From: Halococcus salifodinae DSM 8989
GTDB lineage: Archaea > Halobacteriota > Halobacteria > Halobacteriales > Halococcaceae
Assembly (NCBI RefSeq): GCF_000336935.1
Contig: NZ_AOME01000074.1
Span: forward strand, 22,053-77,199
Direction of reading: 5' to 3'
Length of the DNA stretch: 55,147 bases
Part shown: positions 7,557 through 14,495 of the stretch, in pieces
Layout: each line of letters opens with the position of its first letter
Position numbering within the stretch: position 1 is the stretch's first letter
Notes under the pieces: model-generated
Seen by the model: only the letters and a program-made list of their open reading frames with translations
The model's database searches: none
Told to the model about the DNA's origin: nothing
Translations under genes and position numbers: made by a program

Positions 7557-10034
7557 ATGGAGTTCCACGACGCCGCGAACTTCCTCTTCGGGCTGCGGCG
7601 CTACCCCCCCAAGCCGCGGCTGTCCGCGACGCGCGACCTTCTGGCCGCACTCGACGATCCACAGGACGGGATCGCGTTCGTCCAGATCGCGGGCTCGAAC
7701 GGGAAGGGATCGACCGCCCGGATGACCGAGTCGATCCTCCGCGAGGCGGGACTCGATGTCGGACTCTACACCTCGCCACATCTCGATTCGGTCCGCGAGC
7801 GCGTCACGGTGAACGGCCGGTCGATCACGGAGGCCGCTCTCGCGGAGTACGTCGAAGCGGTGCGGCCCTACATCGTCGATCGCGCGACCGACGGCGATTC
7901 GCCGACCTTCTTCGAGACGATCACGGGGCTCGCGTTCTGGGAGTTCGCCCGCCAGGACGTGGACTGCGCGGTGCTCGAAGTCGGCATCGGCGGGCAGTAC
8001 GACGCGACCAGCGTCGTCGATCCGGTGGCGAGTGCGGTCACGAGCGTCACGCTCGAACACACCGACGTGCTCGGCGACACAGTAGAAGAGATCGGACGCG
8101 ACCTCGCCCACGTCGCCCCCAGCGACGGGCCGCTCGTGACCGCCGCGACCGGCGACGCACGGTCGGGGATCGACACGGTGGCCGACGAGGTCGTGACGGT
8201 GGGATCCGGCACCGAGGACATCGCCGTGAGCTACGACGGCCGCGTCGGTATCGAGGGGCGCATCGAGCTTGTGGGGGACGACTGGACGGTCGAGACCCGA
8301 CTCCCACTCGTGGGCGCACACCAGGCCGACAACGCCGGCGTCGCGGTCCCGCTCGCCCGCCACGTCGCAGACGAACTCGGTGTCGGGGTCGAACCGGACG
8401 ATCTCGCGCACGGCCTCCGCAGGGCTCACTGGCCCGGTCGGTTCGAGGTCATGGGCCGCGAACCACTGATCGCGCTCGACGGCGCACACAACCCCGGAGC
8501 GTGCGAACGCCTCGCGAGCGTCCTCGACGAGTTCGAGTACGACGATCTCCACGTGGTGTTCGGCGCGCTCGCCGACAAGGATCACCGAGGCATGGTCGAG
8601 GCGCTCCCGACGCCGGATCGCGCCGTCACCTGCCAGCCCGACATCGACCGCGCCGAGGACGAGGGCGTGCTCGCGACGTCGTTCGAGCGCGAGGGCGTCG
8701 CCGTCGAATCCCGCAATGCCGTCACCGACGCGGTGGCCGAGGCAGTCGCGGCCGCCGATCCCAACGACTGCGTCGTCGTCTGCGGCTCGCTCTACACCGT
8801 CCGGGAGGCCCGGACCCGGTGGAGTCGCCTCGACGTCCCGAAACGTGTCGATGATCTCGACGACGCCCGCCGCGTGCTCTCCGGGGCGCACGTCACCGAT
8901 CCCGGCGTCTACCGGATGCGAGGGAAAACCGTTCACCGTACCCTGAAAACGCGGGTACGACCGCGCCAGGCCCAGTATCTCAAAGAAGAGCTGCTCTCGC
9001 TCGGCGGCGAGTGTGCGGTCTCGGGGTTGAACGACCAGAACGAGGAGCGACTCGACGTCGTTCTCGCGGGCACGCTCGCCCAGTTCAAACGCCTCGTCGC
9101 GAAGCTCGACGCCCAGCCATACGGGCTCGGCCCGCTCGCCGCCGATATCGCTCGCGCGCTCGACATCGATACCGCGAGCAGCGGTCCCGATGGTGATACG
9201 GCGCTGGAAACGAGCCGCCCGTGGGACGACGGCACCGCCGTCATGGGGATTTTGAATGTCACGCCCGACAGCTTCCACGACGGCGGCGAGTTCGACGAGA
9301 CCGACGCCGCGGTCAAGCAGGCCGAGGAGATGGTCGCAGCGGGGGCCGACGTGATCGATATCGGTGGCGAAAGCACCCGTCCCGGTGCGGAGCCGGTGTC
9401 GGTGGCCGACGAGCGCGATCGGGTCGTCCCCGTGATCGAGCGTATCGCCGATGTCGACGCGCTGCTCTCGATCGATACCCGGAAGGCCGAGGTCGCCCGG
9501 GCGGCGCTTTCGGCCGGAGCCGACATCGTGAACGACGTCTCCGGACTCGATGACCCCGAGATGCGGTTCGTGGCCGCCGAGTTCGACTGTCCGATCGTCG
9601 TGATGCACAGTATCGACGCGCCAGTCGATCCCGACGCCGAACCTGAGTACGACGACGTGGTCGAGGACGCGATCCGGGAGCTCGAACCCCTCGTCAGGCG
9701 GTGTGTGCAGGCGGGGCTCGACCGCGAGCAGATCATCGTCGATCCCGGACTGGGCTTTGCGAAAACCGAGCGTGAGGACTTCTCACTTCTCGGGCGTCTC
9801 GGGGAGTTCCGGGCGCTCGACTGCCCCGTCCTCGTGGGCCATTCACACAAATCGATGTTCGGCCTCGTCGACAGCGAAGCCGGCGAGCGACTCCCGGCGA
9901 CGGTGGCGGCGAGCGCGCTCGCGGCCGAGCGCGGTGCCGACATCGTCCGTGTTCACGACGTCGCCGAGACCGTCGCCGCCGTCAGCGTGAGTGCGGCCAC
10001 CACTGCACCGCAGACGTTCGATCGCGACGAGTGA
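7557..10034 (+). CDS. folP: FolCP: dihydrofolate synthase / dihydropteroate synthase fusion
   Basis: This 825-aa bifunctional folate enzyme joins two domains. Residues 1 to about 440 are FolC (Mur-ligase-like), with the P-loop AGSNGKGS (46-53), GLYTSPHLDSVRERV and ALDGAHNPGA. Residues from 563 are FolP, with MGILNVTPDSFHDGG (pterin site), GGESTRPGA, SIDTRKAEVA, GLGFAKT and GHSHKSMF. Between them lies a linker domain of about 120 residues. The FolCP fusion is the known haloarchaeal form. It supplies dihydropteroate, then dihydrofolate. ATG at 7557 starts the family-like sequence MEFHDAANFLFGL; the frame is open upstream only as a shadow. Confidence 0.95.
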   Translation: MEFHDAANFLFGLRRYPPKPRLSATRDLLAALDDPQDGIAFVQIAGSNGKGSTARMTESILREAGLDVGLYTSPHLDSVRERVTVNGRSITEAALAEYVEAVRPYIVDRATDGDSPTFFETITGLAFWEFARQDVDCAVLEVGIGGQYDATSVVDPVASAVTSVTLEHTDVLGDTVEEIGRDLAHVAPSDGPLVTAATGDARSGIDTVADEVVTVGSGTEDIAVSYDGRVGIEGRIELVGDDWTVETRLPLVGAHQADNAGVAVPLARHVADELGVGVEPDDLAHGLRRAHWPGRFEVMGREPLIALDGAHNPGACERLASVLDEFEYDDLHVVFGALADKDHRGMVEALPTPDRAVTCQPDIDRAEDEGVLATSFEREGVAVESRNAVTDAVAEAVAAADPNDCVVVCGSLYTVREARTRWSRLDVPKRVDDLDDARRVLSGAHVTDPGVYRMRGKTVHRTLKTRVRPRQAQYLKEELLSLGGECAVSGLNDQNEERLDVVLAGTLAQFKRLVAKLDAQPYGLGPLAADIARALDIDTASSGPDGDTALETSRPWDDGTAVMGILNVTPDSFHDGGEFDETDAAVKQAEEMVAAGADVIDIGGESTRPGAEPVSVADERDRVVPVIERIADVDALLSIDTRKAEVARAALSAGADIVNDVSGLDDPEMRFVAAEFDCPIVVMHSIDAPVDPDAEPEYDDVVEDAIRELEPLVRRCVQAGLDREQIIVDPGLGFAKTEREDFSLLGRLGEFRALDCPVLVGHSHKSMFGLVDSEAGERLPATVAASALAAERGADIVRVHDVAETVAAVSVSAATTAPQTFDRDE

Positions 10035-10059
10035 ACCGTTTTTCCTCGTCGGGTGCGTA

Positions 10060-10072
10060 GTGTTCAGATACG
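10060..10072 (+). repeat. Left terminal inverted repeat of the IS6-like element
   Basis: GTGTTCAGATACG, identical over 13 bases to the reverse complement of 10739-10751. The transposase stop codon (10064-10066 on the minus strand) lies inside it. Confidence 0.8.
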
Positions 10073-10702
10073 CAGATTCCATGCGACGGCGAACGATCGC
10101 AACCACTCGTCGGCAGTTGCTGGATCGGCGTGGCTGAAACAGTTCGAGAACGAGGAGATCGTCGTTTTCCCTCGCGGAAGACACGTTCGACGGCGTTACG
10201 ATTTCCATGCTGTTCGTCGCGGAAATCGAGACCATGGCGGCGGCGGCAGGCTTCGTGTAGCGGTGTCGCGCCGTCGACGAGAAACGTGGCGTCGTCGACG
10301 TGGTGCTTCTGACGGAGTTCGGCGGAGAAGCCATGAGCGAGAGCGTTGTTTATGGTCGTTTCAAGCTTCGTGTGCAGCAGTTCGTACGACTCGGGATCGA
10401 CCGCAGCGTAGAGCCAGTAGCGCTCGTCGTCGAGTCGGATCGCGGTCTCGTCGACCGCGACGTAGTCCGGCGTCTTGCCGGACTCTGGCTGTAACTCCGC
10501 CTCGTGAACCCAGTTATTGATCGTGGATCGAGCGCGACTAACACCGAAAACGTCGAGAATCGAGATAGTATTTAAAAGCGAAAGACCGGCGAGGTGCAAC
10601 TGAAATACTCAGCTTCATCAACAGCCGCGGCGTCGCTTCTCGCTTCACAAAACCTCACTCGATCCCGTCCAAACAACCGTTGAGGCGGGTGGATTTCCGC
10701 AT
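10064..10702 (-). pseudogene. IS6-like transposase pseudogene
   Basis: On the minus strand a reading of about 212 codons runs from ATG at 10702 to TGA in the left terminal repeat. It spells MRKSTRLNGCLDGIE, then GFVKREATPRLLMKLSI, QLHLAGLSLLNTISIL, NNWVHEAELQP, VAVDETAIRL (first DDE Asp), FLVDGATPL (second Asp), HGNRNAVERVFRE (Glu) and a tail ISSFSNCFSHADPATADEWL. Three lesions interrupt it: an in-frame TGA at codon 16 (10655-10657), one extra base in the run at 10603-10606, and a frameshift near 10164-10173. Only the middle part stays open. The element cannot transpose with this protein. Confidence 0.8.
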
Positions 10703-10738
10703 GAATCACTGAAATCACACCGCGCCTCACTGTTCAGC

Positions 10739-10751
10739 CGTATCTGAACAC
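10739..10751 (-). repeat. Right terminal inverted repeat of the IS6-like element
   Basis: This is the perfect 13-bp partner of the left repeat at 10060-10072 and lies 37 bases upstream of the transposase ATG. Confidence 0.8.
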
Positions 10752-10843
10752 CGCCGACGAGAGCCGTCGTGGTAAAGGTTCTACATGTTCCGGACGGATA
10801 CAGCATCGGTTCATCATCGACCGTTTGGCCGAATCGTCGCCAG

Positions 10844-11971
10844 TCAGGCGGTCGCGCTCAGTACGACGTGATCGGTTCCCGTTCGGCGTCTTTCGACTGT
10901 TCCGTAGCGGGAAAGATGGTTCCGGAGGTCGAGTTCGCGATGGTGTACGATCGTCAGGCTGCCGTCGGCAGCGAGAACACCGTGTATCCCGGCGAACAGC
11001 TCCGAGAGCACACCGTGACCGGCGTGTGTCGGGGGATTGCAGAGCACGCTGTCGAACGTCCGGTGGGCGATGCCTGCAACGCCATCGGCAGTGACGACGG
11101 TTCCGTCCACCTGGGACGCGCGGAGGCTGCGCTCCGCGCACGATGTTGCAACGCAGTCGTCGTCACTGAGCCAGACCTCACAGTCCGCCACCCGGCCAGC
11201 GTACGCCCCGATCGCACCGTAGCCACAGCAGAGGTCCAACACCGTTTCGCCGTCCTCGATCGTTGCCGTTTCGAGAAGGAGGCGTGTCCCGTCGTCCAGT
11301 TTGTCGGCCGAGAACAGACCCGGGACGGTGACGAGCGAGAGTGCCGTCCCGTTCACTTTCGGATGAATCGTTCGCGGCGAGACGTACGTCGGCGGCTCGA
11401 ACGACGGTGAGAGAGTCGCCGCGAGAAGCGCACAGCCGTTGCGGTCGGCGACCCGTTCGACAGTCGCAGCCACCTCCTGGAGACACGCCTCGTAGCGCGC
11501 GAGGCCGGAGCGTTTCGAGGCCGCCAGATAGAGGGTTCCACCGAGTCGCAGCATGGCGAGAGAGTCGACGAGACGTTGTTTTCCGACCGAAATCGGCGTA
11601 TAGGGCTTCGGGGCGTATGCGACCGTATCGAACGTCTCATTGAGGACGGTGACGTCGGCGTTGAGCGTGATCGCTGCATCGGCACCGTTCTCGGCCGCGT
11701 TTCGTTCGCAGAGCTGTGCCGCACGAGCACTCGATTCCACCATGTGGACGGCGGTTGCACAACCAGCGAGAACGGTCCCGACCACGCCGTAGTTCGCAGC
11801 GCGATTCAGGAGATGGCCGAGATCGGCGTTCCAGAGCGCGTCCACTAGCAGGAGTTCGGCGTCCCGGAACGAACGTTTCGAGTGGACGCCATCCGCGGTG
11901 TGGAAGCGGTACGTTGGGCGCGCGTCCGCAACGCGCGATTCGAGGGTCAACTGGTAGGGCGCGCGCTTCAT
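10844..11971 (-). CDS. RsmC/RlmG-like two-domain SAM methyltransferase
   Basis: This 375-aa protein has a degenerate N-terminal methyltransferase-fold half and a catalytic C-terminal half. The SAM loop is VLDLCCGYGAIGAYAG and the catalytic-type motif is CNPPTHAGHG. The family methylates guanine N2 in rRNA with motif NPPFH; here Phe is replaced by Thr. It starts MKRAPYQLTLESRV at 11971, close to the family length of about 340-380 aa. The gene stands alone between the IS remnant and a gene-free region. The likely substrate is rRNA, but this is unproven. Confidence 0.8.
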   Translation of the reverse strand: MKRAPYQLTLESRVADARPTYRFHTADGVHSKRSFRDAELLLVDALWNADLGHLLNRAANYGVVGTVLAGCATAVHMVESSARAAQLCERNAAENGADAAITLNADVTVLNETFDTVAYAPKPYTPISVGKQRLVDSLAMLRLGGTLYLAASKRSGLARYEACLQEVAATVERVADRNGCALLAATLSPSFEPPTYVSPRTIHPKVNGTALSLVTVPGLFSADKLDDGTRLLLETATIEDGETVLDLCCGYGAIGAYAGRVADCEVWLSDDDCVATSCAERSLRASQVDGTVVTADGVAGIAHRTFDSVLCNPPTHAGHGVLSELFAGIHGVLAADGSLTIVHHRELDLRNHLSRYGTVERRRTGTDHVVLSATA

Positions 11972-12465
11972 CGAAAGCGCCCTCCAATCGATAGCGAAAC
12001 CGGGGATTGCCCTCGATCAACTCGTCGTTCGAGGGAGAGACGGTGCTGTTGGGTGTCGAACGGTCGCGTCGACGGCGTGATTGGCATATGCGTGGGTTCG
12101 GCAGCTCAGGGGTGATCGAACAGCGAGGCAGCCCACGCACTGCGCTCGTGGCAGTGAGAACCGACGAAAACGGTTCACGCACGACTGAGCGCAGCGCGCG
12201 AACCAGGTGCCAATCAGCGTGACGCCCCGGCGAGGTCACAGCCGGTCGTGAAGCCGGTTGGGTCGCCGAACCGCCCACAGTTGGCGAGCCGGCCGAACCT
12301 GTCCCACAGCCGCACGATGACGTGCGCTACTGTGAAACGACGATCGGCCCGAAGCTCTTGTCCAACGTGCTTCGGCATTTCTGTCCCACCTACTAAAGAT
12401 TCGTGATCGAGTCGATCGTCTCTCCGTTGAATTCTGCTGTCTACGGAGCTACTCCTCGGAAATCG
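11972..12465. other. Gene-free stretch with one long imperfect inverted repeat
   Basis: I find no convincing coding frame in this stretch of about 490 bases; open frames here have no recognisable domain. The main structure is an inverted repeat at 12228-12268: outer arms CGGCGA/TCGCCG and inner arms CCGG/CCGG, with an unpaired centre. I checked the minus strand for SRP RNA and RNase P RNA signatures and did not find them. It could hold an unrecognised small RNA. Confidence 0.4.
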
Positions 12466-12492
12466 TTACGGGAAGTGGATTTGAACCACGCG
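12466..12492 (-). other. tRNA 3'-end-like fragment (T arm)
   Basis: The minus strand reads GTGGTTCAAATCCAC then TTCCCGTAA, which looks like a T stem-loop and the start of a 3' acceptor strand. No matching D arm or anticodon arm is present upstream, and the outermost T-stem pair is C-T. It resembles a tRNA remnant of the type left at integration sites. It is not a copy of the initiator tRNA at 12978. Confidence 0.35.
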
Positions 12493-12512
12493 AACCTCGG
12501 TCGCTGCGCTCT

Positions 12513-12868
12513 CCTGGTGGATGAAGGGCGAAGGAACGAACGCCGGAGCACGCTTCGCGCGTGGTTCGAGGGAGCGAAGCTCCCTCGTCATCACGAAAGG
12601 CGCGAAGCGCCTTTCGAACGACTCCGAGCATCCGCTCGCCTTCGGCTCACGGGAACGGAGTGAGTGACTGAGGGCTTTGGCAGTACTGAGGCGGAGCTGT
12701 GAGGTCGCGGTAATCGTATCGATCGCACCACGAGCGAACGAGCAACGCGAGTGAGCGAGTGGGCCGAGGAACCCCCGAAGTTCTCGTGAGCGAAGCGAAC
12801 GAGAGCACGGAAGAGCTTCGCTCTTCCGGAGGGGGTGACAAAGGCTTTTGGTCCAGATTTTGCGAGTA
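12513..12868 (+). repeat. Dispersed intergenic module, type A, copy 1
   Basis: This shares ordered conserved blocks with the copy at 43273: CCT(C)GGTGGATGAAGGGCGA at the left, TGAGGGCTTTGGCAGTACTG in the middle, GGTCGCGGTAA, and a right end CTTTTGGTCCAGATTTTGCGAG. Between the blocks the two copies differ completely in sequence and length (356 versus 239 bases), being filled by hairpins and GAGCGAAGCGA-like words. It lies downstream of the initiator tRNA and next to the tRNA-like fragment. Confidence 0.6.
12567..12616. repeat. Two tandem GAA-loop hairpins
   Basis: Perfect inverted repeats: arms CGAGGGAGC (12567-12575) around GAA (partner 12579-12587), then arms CGAAAGGCGC (12594-12603) around GAA (partner 12607-12616). 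The gap between them is six bases. A weaker one with arms CACGC around TTCGC lies at 12549-12563. They sit in the first variable interval of module A1. Confidence 0.8.
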
Positions 12869-12937
12869 GAGAGGTTCCGAAGGAACCTCTTACAGCCGGC
12901 GCTTCGCGCCGCGATTCGAGGCGGCTCCGCCGCCTCG
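12808..12937. repeat. Four hairpins with three-base loops
   Basis: Perfect inverted repeats: CGGAAGAGC-TTC- (12808-12828), AGAGGTTCC-GAA- (12870-12890), CGGCGC-TTC- (12897-12911) and CGAGGCGGC-TCC- (12917-12937). The last three are separated by six and five bases and lie between module A1 and the initiator tRNA 3' end. Arm sequences differ; arm length (mostly 9) and the three-base loop are kept. Confidence 0.8.
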
Positions 12938-12977
12938 TGCGCCCGCGAGCAGAGAGCGACCGTAGCAAAAGGTGGGA

Positions 12978-13052
12978 TAGCGGGAGGTAGATTTGAACTA
13001 CCGGTCTGCGGGTTATGAGCCCGCCGGAATCTCCTGGCTATCCTATCCCGCT
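12978..13052 (-). tRNA. Initiator tRNA-Met (CAU)
   Basis: This is a 75-nt tRNA without intron. The acceptor AGCGGGA pairs with TCCCGCT, giving the A1-U72 pair of archaeal initiators. The D arm is GGATAGCCAGGAGATTCC. The anticodon arm GCGGG-CTCATAA-CCCGC has anticodon CAU and the three consecutive G-C pairs that mark initiators. The T arm is GGTAG-TTCAAAT-CTACC and the discriminator is A. CCA is not encoded. A TTAAG box about 28 bases upstream would place the transcript start at the mature 5' end. Confidence 0.95.
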
Positions 13053-13076
13053 ACCTCTTCGTATCGCTGTCCGTTG

Positions 13077-13083
13077 GTTAAGG
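13077..13083 (-). promoter_or_regulatory. TATA-like box of the initiator tRNA
   Basis: On the minus strand CCTTAAC is centred about 28 bases upstream of the tRNA 5' end at 13052. It lies in the 39-base gap shared with the end of the GtrA gene. Confidence 0.45.
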
Positions 13084-13091
13084 GTTGTGAT

Positions 13092-13604
13092 TCATCCCTC
13101 GCCAGGCCCCGTGTGGACCTGCCACGTGAACAGGCTCTCGGCGACGAAGTTGACAAGCAAGCCCGCGCCGATCCCGCCGAGCTTCGAAACGACGAACCAG
13201 GCGTCGAGGCCCGCGATGGCGAAGTCGATCCCGATCGCCCGGTAGAGCAGTCGAAACATGCCGAGTTGGACGAGAATACCGCCGGTACGCACGAGGTTCG
13301 ATCGGGCCAGCCGTCGAAGCGTCGGCCGAATGCCGCCCGTCCCTTCCTCCGAGAACGTCCAGTTATCGTTGAGGAAGAACATCACGACGACCGAGACCTC
13401 GATCCCGACGAAGACGGCGACCTCGGGATAGACGCCGAGTTCGCGCAGCGCCGTCGCGGTCGTCACGTCGAACAGCGCGCCGACGACCCCGACCGAGGCG
13501 AACTTGCCGAACCGCACCGCCGACACCAGTTCGAGAAATCGTCTCGTCACTCGACCGTTCGCGAGCCATGCCTGGAGATCGGCCAGCAACGAGCGCACGC
13601 TCAT
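13092..13604 (-). CDS. GtrA family membrane protein
   Basis: This 170-aa protein has four predicted transmembrane helices. GtrA-type features are the segment FGKFASVGVVGALFDVTTATAL, the loop FFLNDNWTFSEEG and the final VNFVAESLFTW. GtrA proteins are thought to help move lipid-linked sugars across the membrane or to assist their glycosyltransferase. ATG at 13604 overlaps the stop of the upstream glycosyltransferase gene by four bases (ATGA), so the two form one operon and probably one pathway. Confidence 0.88.
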   Translation of the reverse strand: MSVRSLLADLQAWLANGRVTRRFLELVSAVRFGKFASVGVVGALFDVTTATALRELGVYPEVAVFVGIEVSVVVMFFLNDNWTFSEEGTGGIRPTLRRLARSNLVRTGGILVQLGMFRLLYRAIGIDFAIAGLDAWFVVSKLGGIGAGLLVNFVAESLFTWQVHTGPGEG

Positions 13605-14377
13605 CGATCGGGGCGGCCCGCGTCGACCAGCGCGGTCGGCTCCTCGCGCCGTGCGGCGATCGCGTCGTGAAGTGAGCTCTCCGCGACCAGCGCCGCACGA
13701 TGGCGGGCGGCGAGCAGGCCGTTCGCGAGCGCGAGCGACGTTTCGACGGGCGACACAGTGGAGTCGGGCTCGTCGTGCCACGTGATCGGGACCTCTCGGA
13801 TCGAACAGCCGAACGCGTTGGCCATCGCCACCAGCTCGATGTCCCACGCGAACCCCGGCTCGTAGAGGTGTTCGCGGATCGTCGTCCATGCCTCGCGCGA
13901 GATCGCCTTCGCGCCACACTGATAGTCGTACAGCGGCGGATCGACGAGACGACGGGCGAGCCATGCGAACGTATCGCCGAGCCGACGGCGCGCGAACGTC
14001 CGGTGGCGTGCGATCGTCGCATCGGGATGGCGACGCGAGCCGACCGCGAGCGCCGCTTCGTCCGCCGCGACTGGCGCGATCACGTCGGCGAGCGAGTCGG
14101 CGGGCGTGCTCCCGTCGGCGTCGGCGAAGACGAGCACGTCGGTGTCGAGTGCCTCGAATCCGGCGGTGATCGCGCGTCCCTTCCCCCGGCGATCGGGGGA
14201 CGTAGCGACGGTCGCCGGGAGGTCCGCGAGCCGTTCGGCCACCCCGGACTGGGGCGCGTCGAGTTCGATCCGAATGGTCGTCGAGGCGCAGCGCTCGTCG
14301 ATCGCGGCGACGTAGGTCGCGAGACGCTCGACGTCGGGCCGGTAGGCCGGCACGACGACCCCGACGGACCGGTGCAT
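13601..14377 (-). CDS. GT2 family glycosyltransferase (dolichyl-phosphate hexose synthase-like)
   Basis: This 258-aa GT-A fold glycosyltransferase has a start VGVVVPAYRPD (nucleotide-sugar binding), RRGKGRAITAGFEAL, the metal-binding FADADGSTPADSL, and YDYQCGAKAISREAW followed by FAWDIELVAMANAFG, a pattern typical of dolichol-phosphate glucose/mannose synthases. It would charge a polyprenyl phosphate with a hexose at the inner membrane face. ATG at 14377 starts the family-like sequence MHRSVGVVVPAY. Coupling with GtrA, four bases overlapping, supports lipid-linked sugar transfer. Confidence 0.88.
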   Translation of the reverse strand: MHRSVGVVVPAYRPDVERLATYVAAIDERCASTTIRIELDAPQSGVAERLADLPATVATSPDRRGKGRAITAGFEALDTDVLVFADADGSTPADSLADVIAPVAADEAALAVGSRRHPDATIARHRTFARRRLGDTFAWLARRLVDPPLYDYQCGAKAISREAWTTIREHLYEPGFAWDIELVAMANAFGCSIREVPITWHDEPDSTVSPVETSLALANGLLAARHRAALVAESSLHDAIAARREEPTALVDAGRPDR

Positions 14378-14495
14378 GGAGCCACCTCCGCGGGCGCGGA
14401 CAAAAGGGGTTCGGAACCACTGACTCGGATTCGTCTCCGATCTGGTCGCTCGCCGATCCCACAAGAGCAATATGCGCCGGTTCCCGGCTTTGGCT

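Larger units (their letters stand above)
10060..10751 (-). mobile_element. Decayed IS6-like insertion sequence with intact ends
   Basis: The 692-bp element is bounded by perfect 13-bp terminal inverted repeats, GTGTTCAGATACG at 10060-10072 and its reverse complement at 10739-10751. The length and DDE transposase type fit haloarchaeal IS6-like elements. Flanking bases (GGTGCGTA on the left, CGCCGACG on the right) show no target duplication, so the insertion is old or rearranged. The transposase inside is broken in three places. Confidence 0.8.

Noticed and set aside
12230-12360. SRP (7S) RNA or RNase P RNA on the minus strand
   Set aside because: GC-rich pairing is present, but the conserved SRP tetraloop/asymmetric-loop sequence and RNase P core motifs are not.
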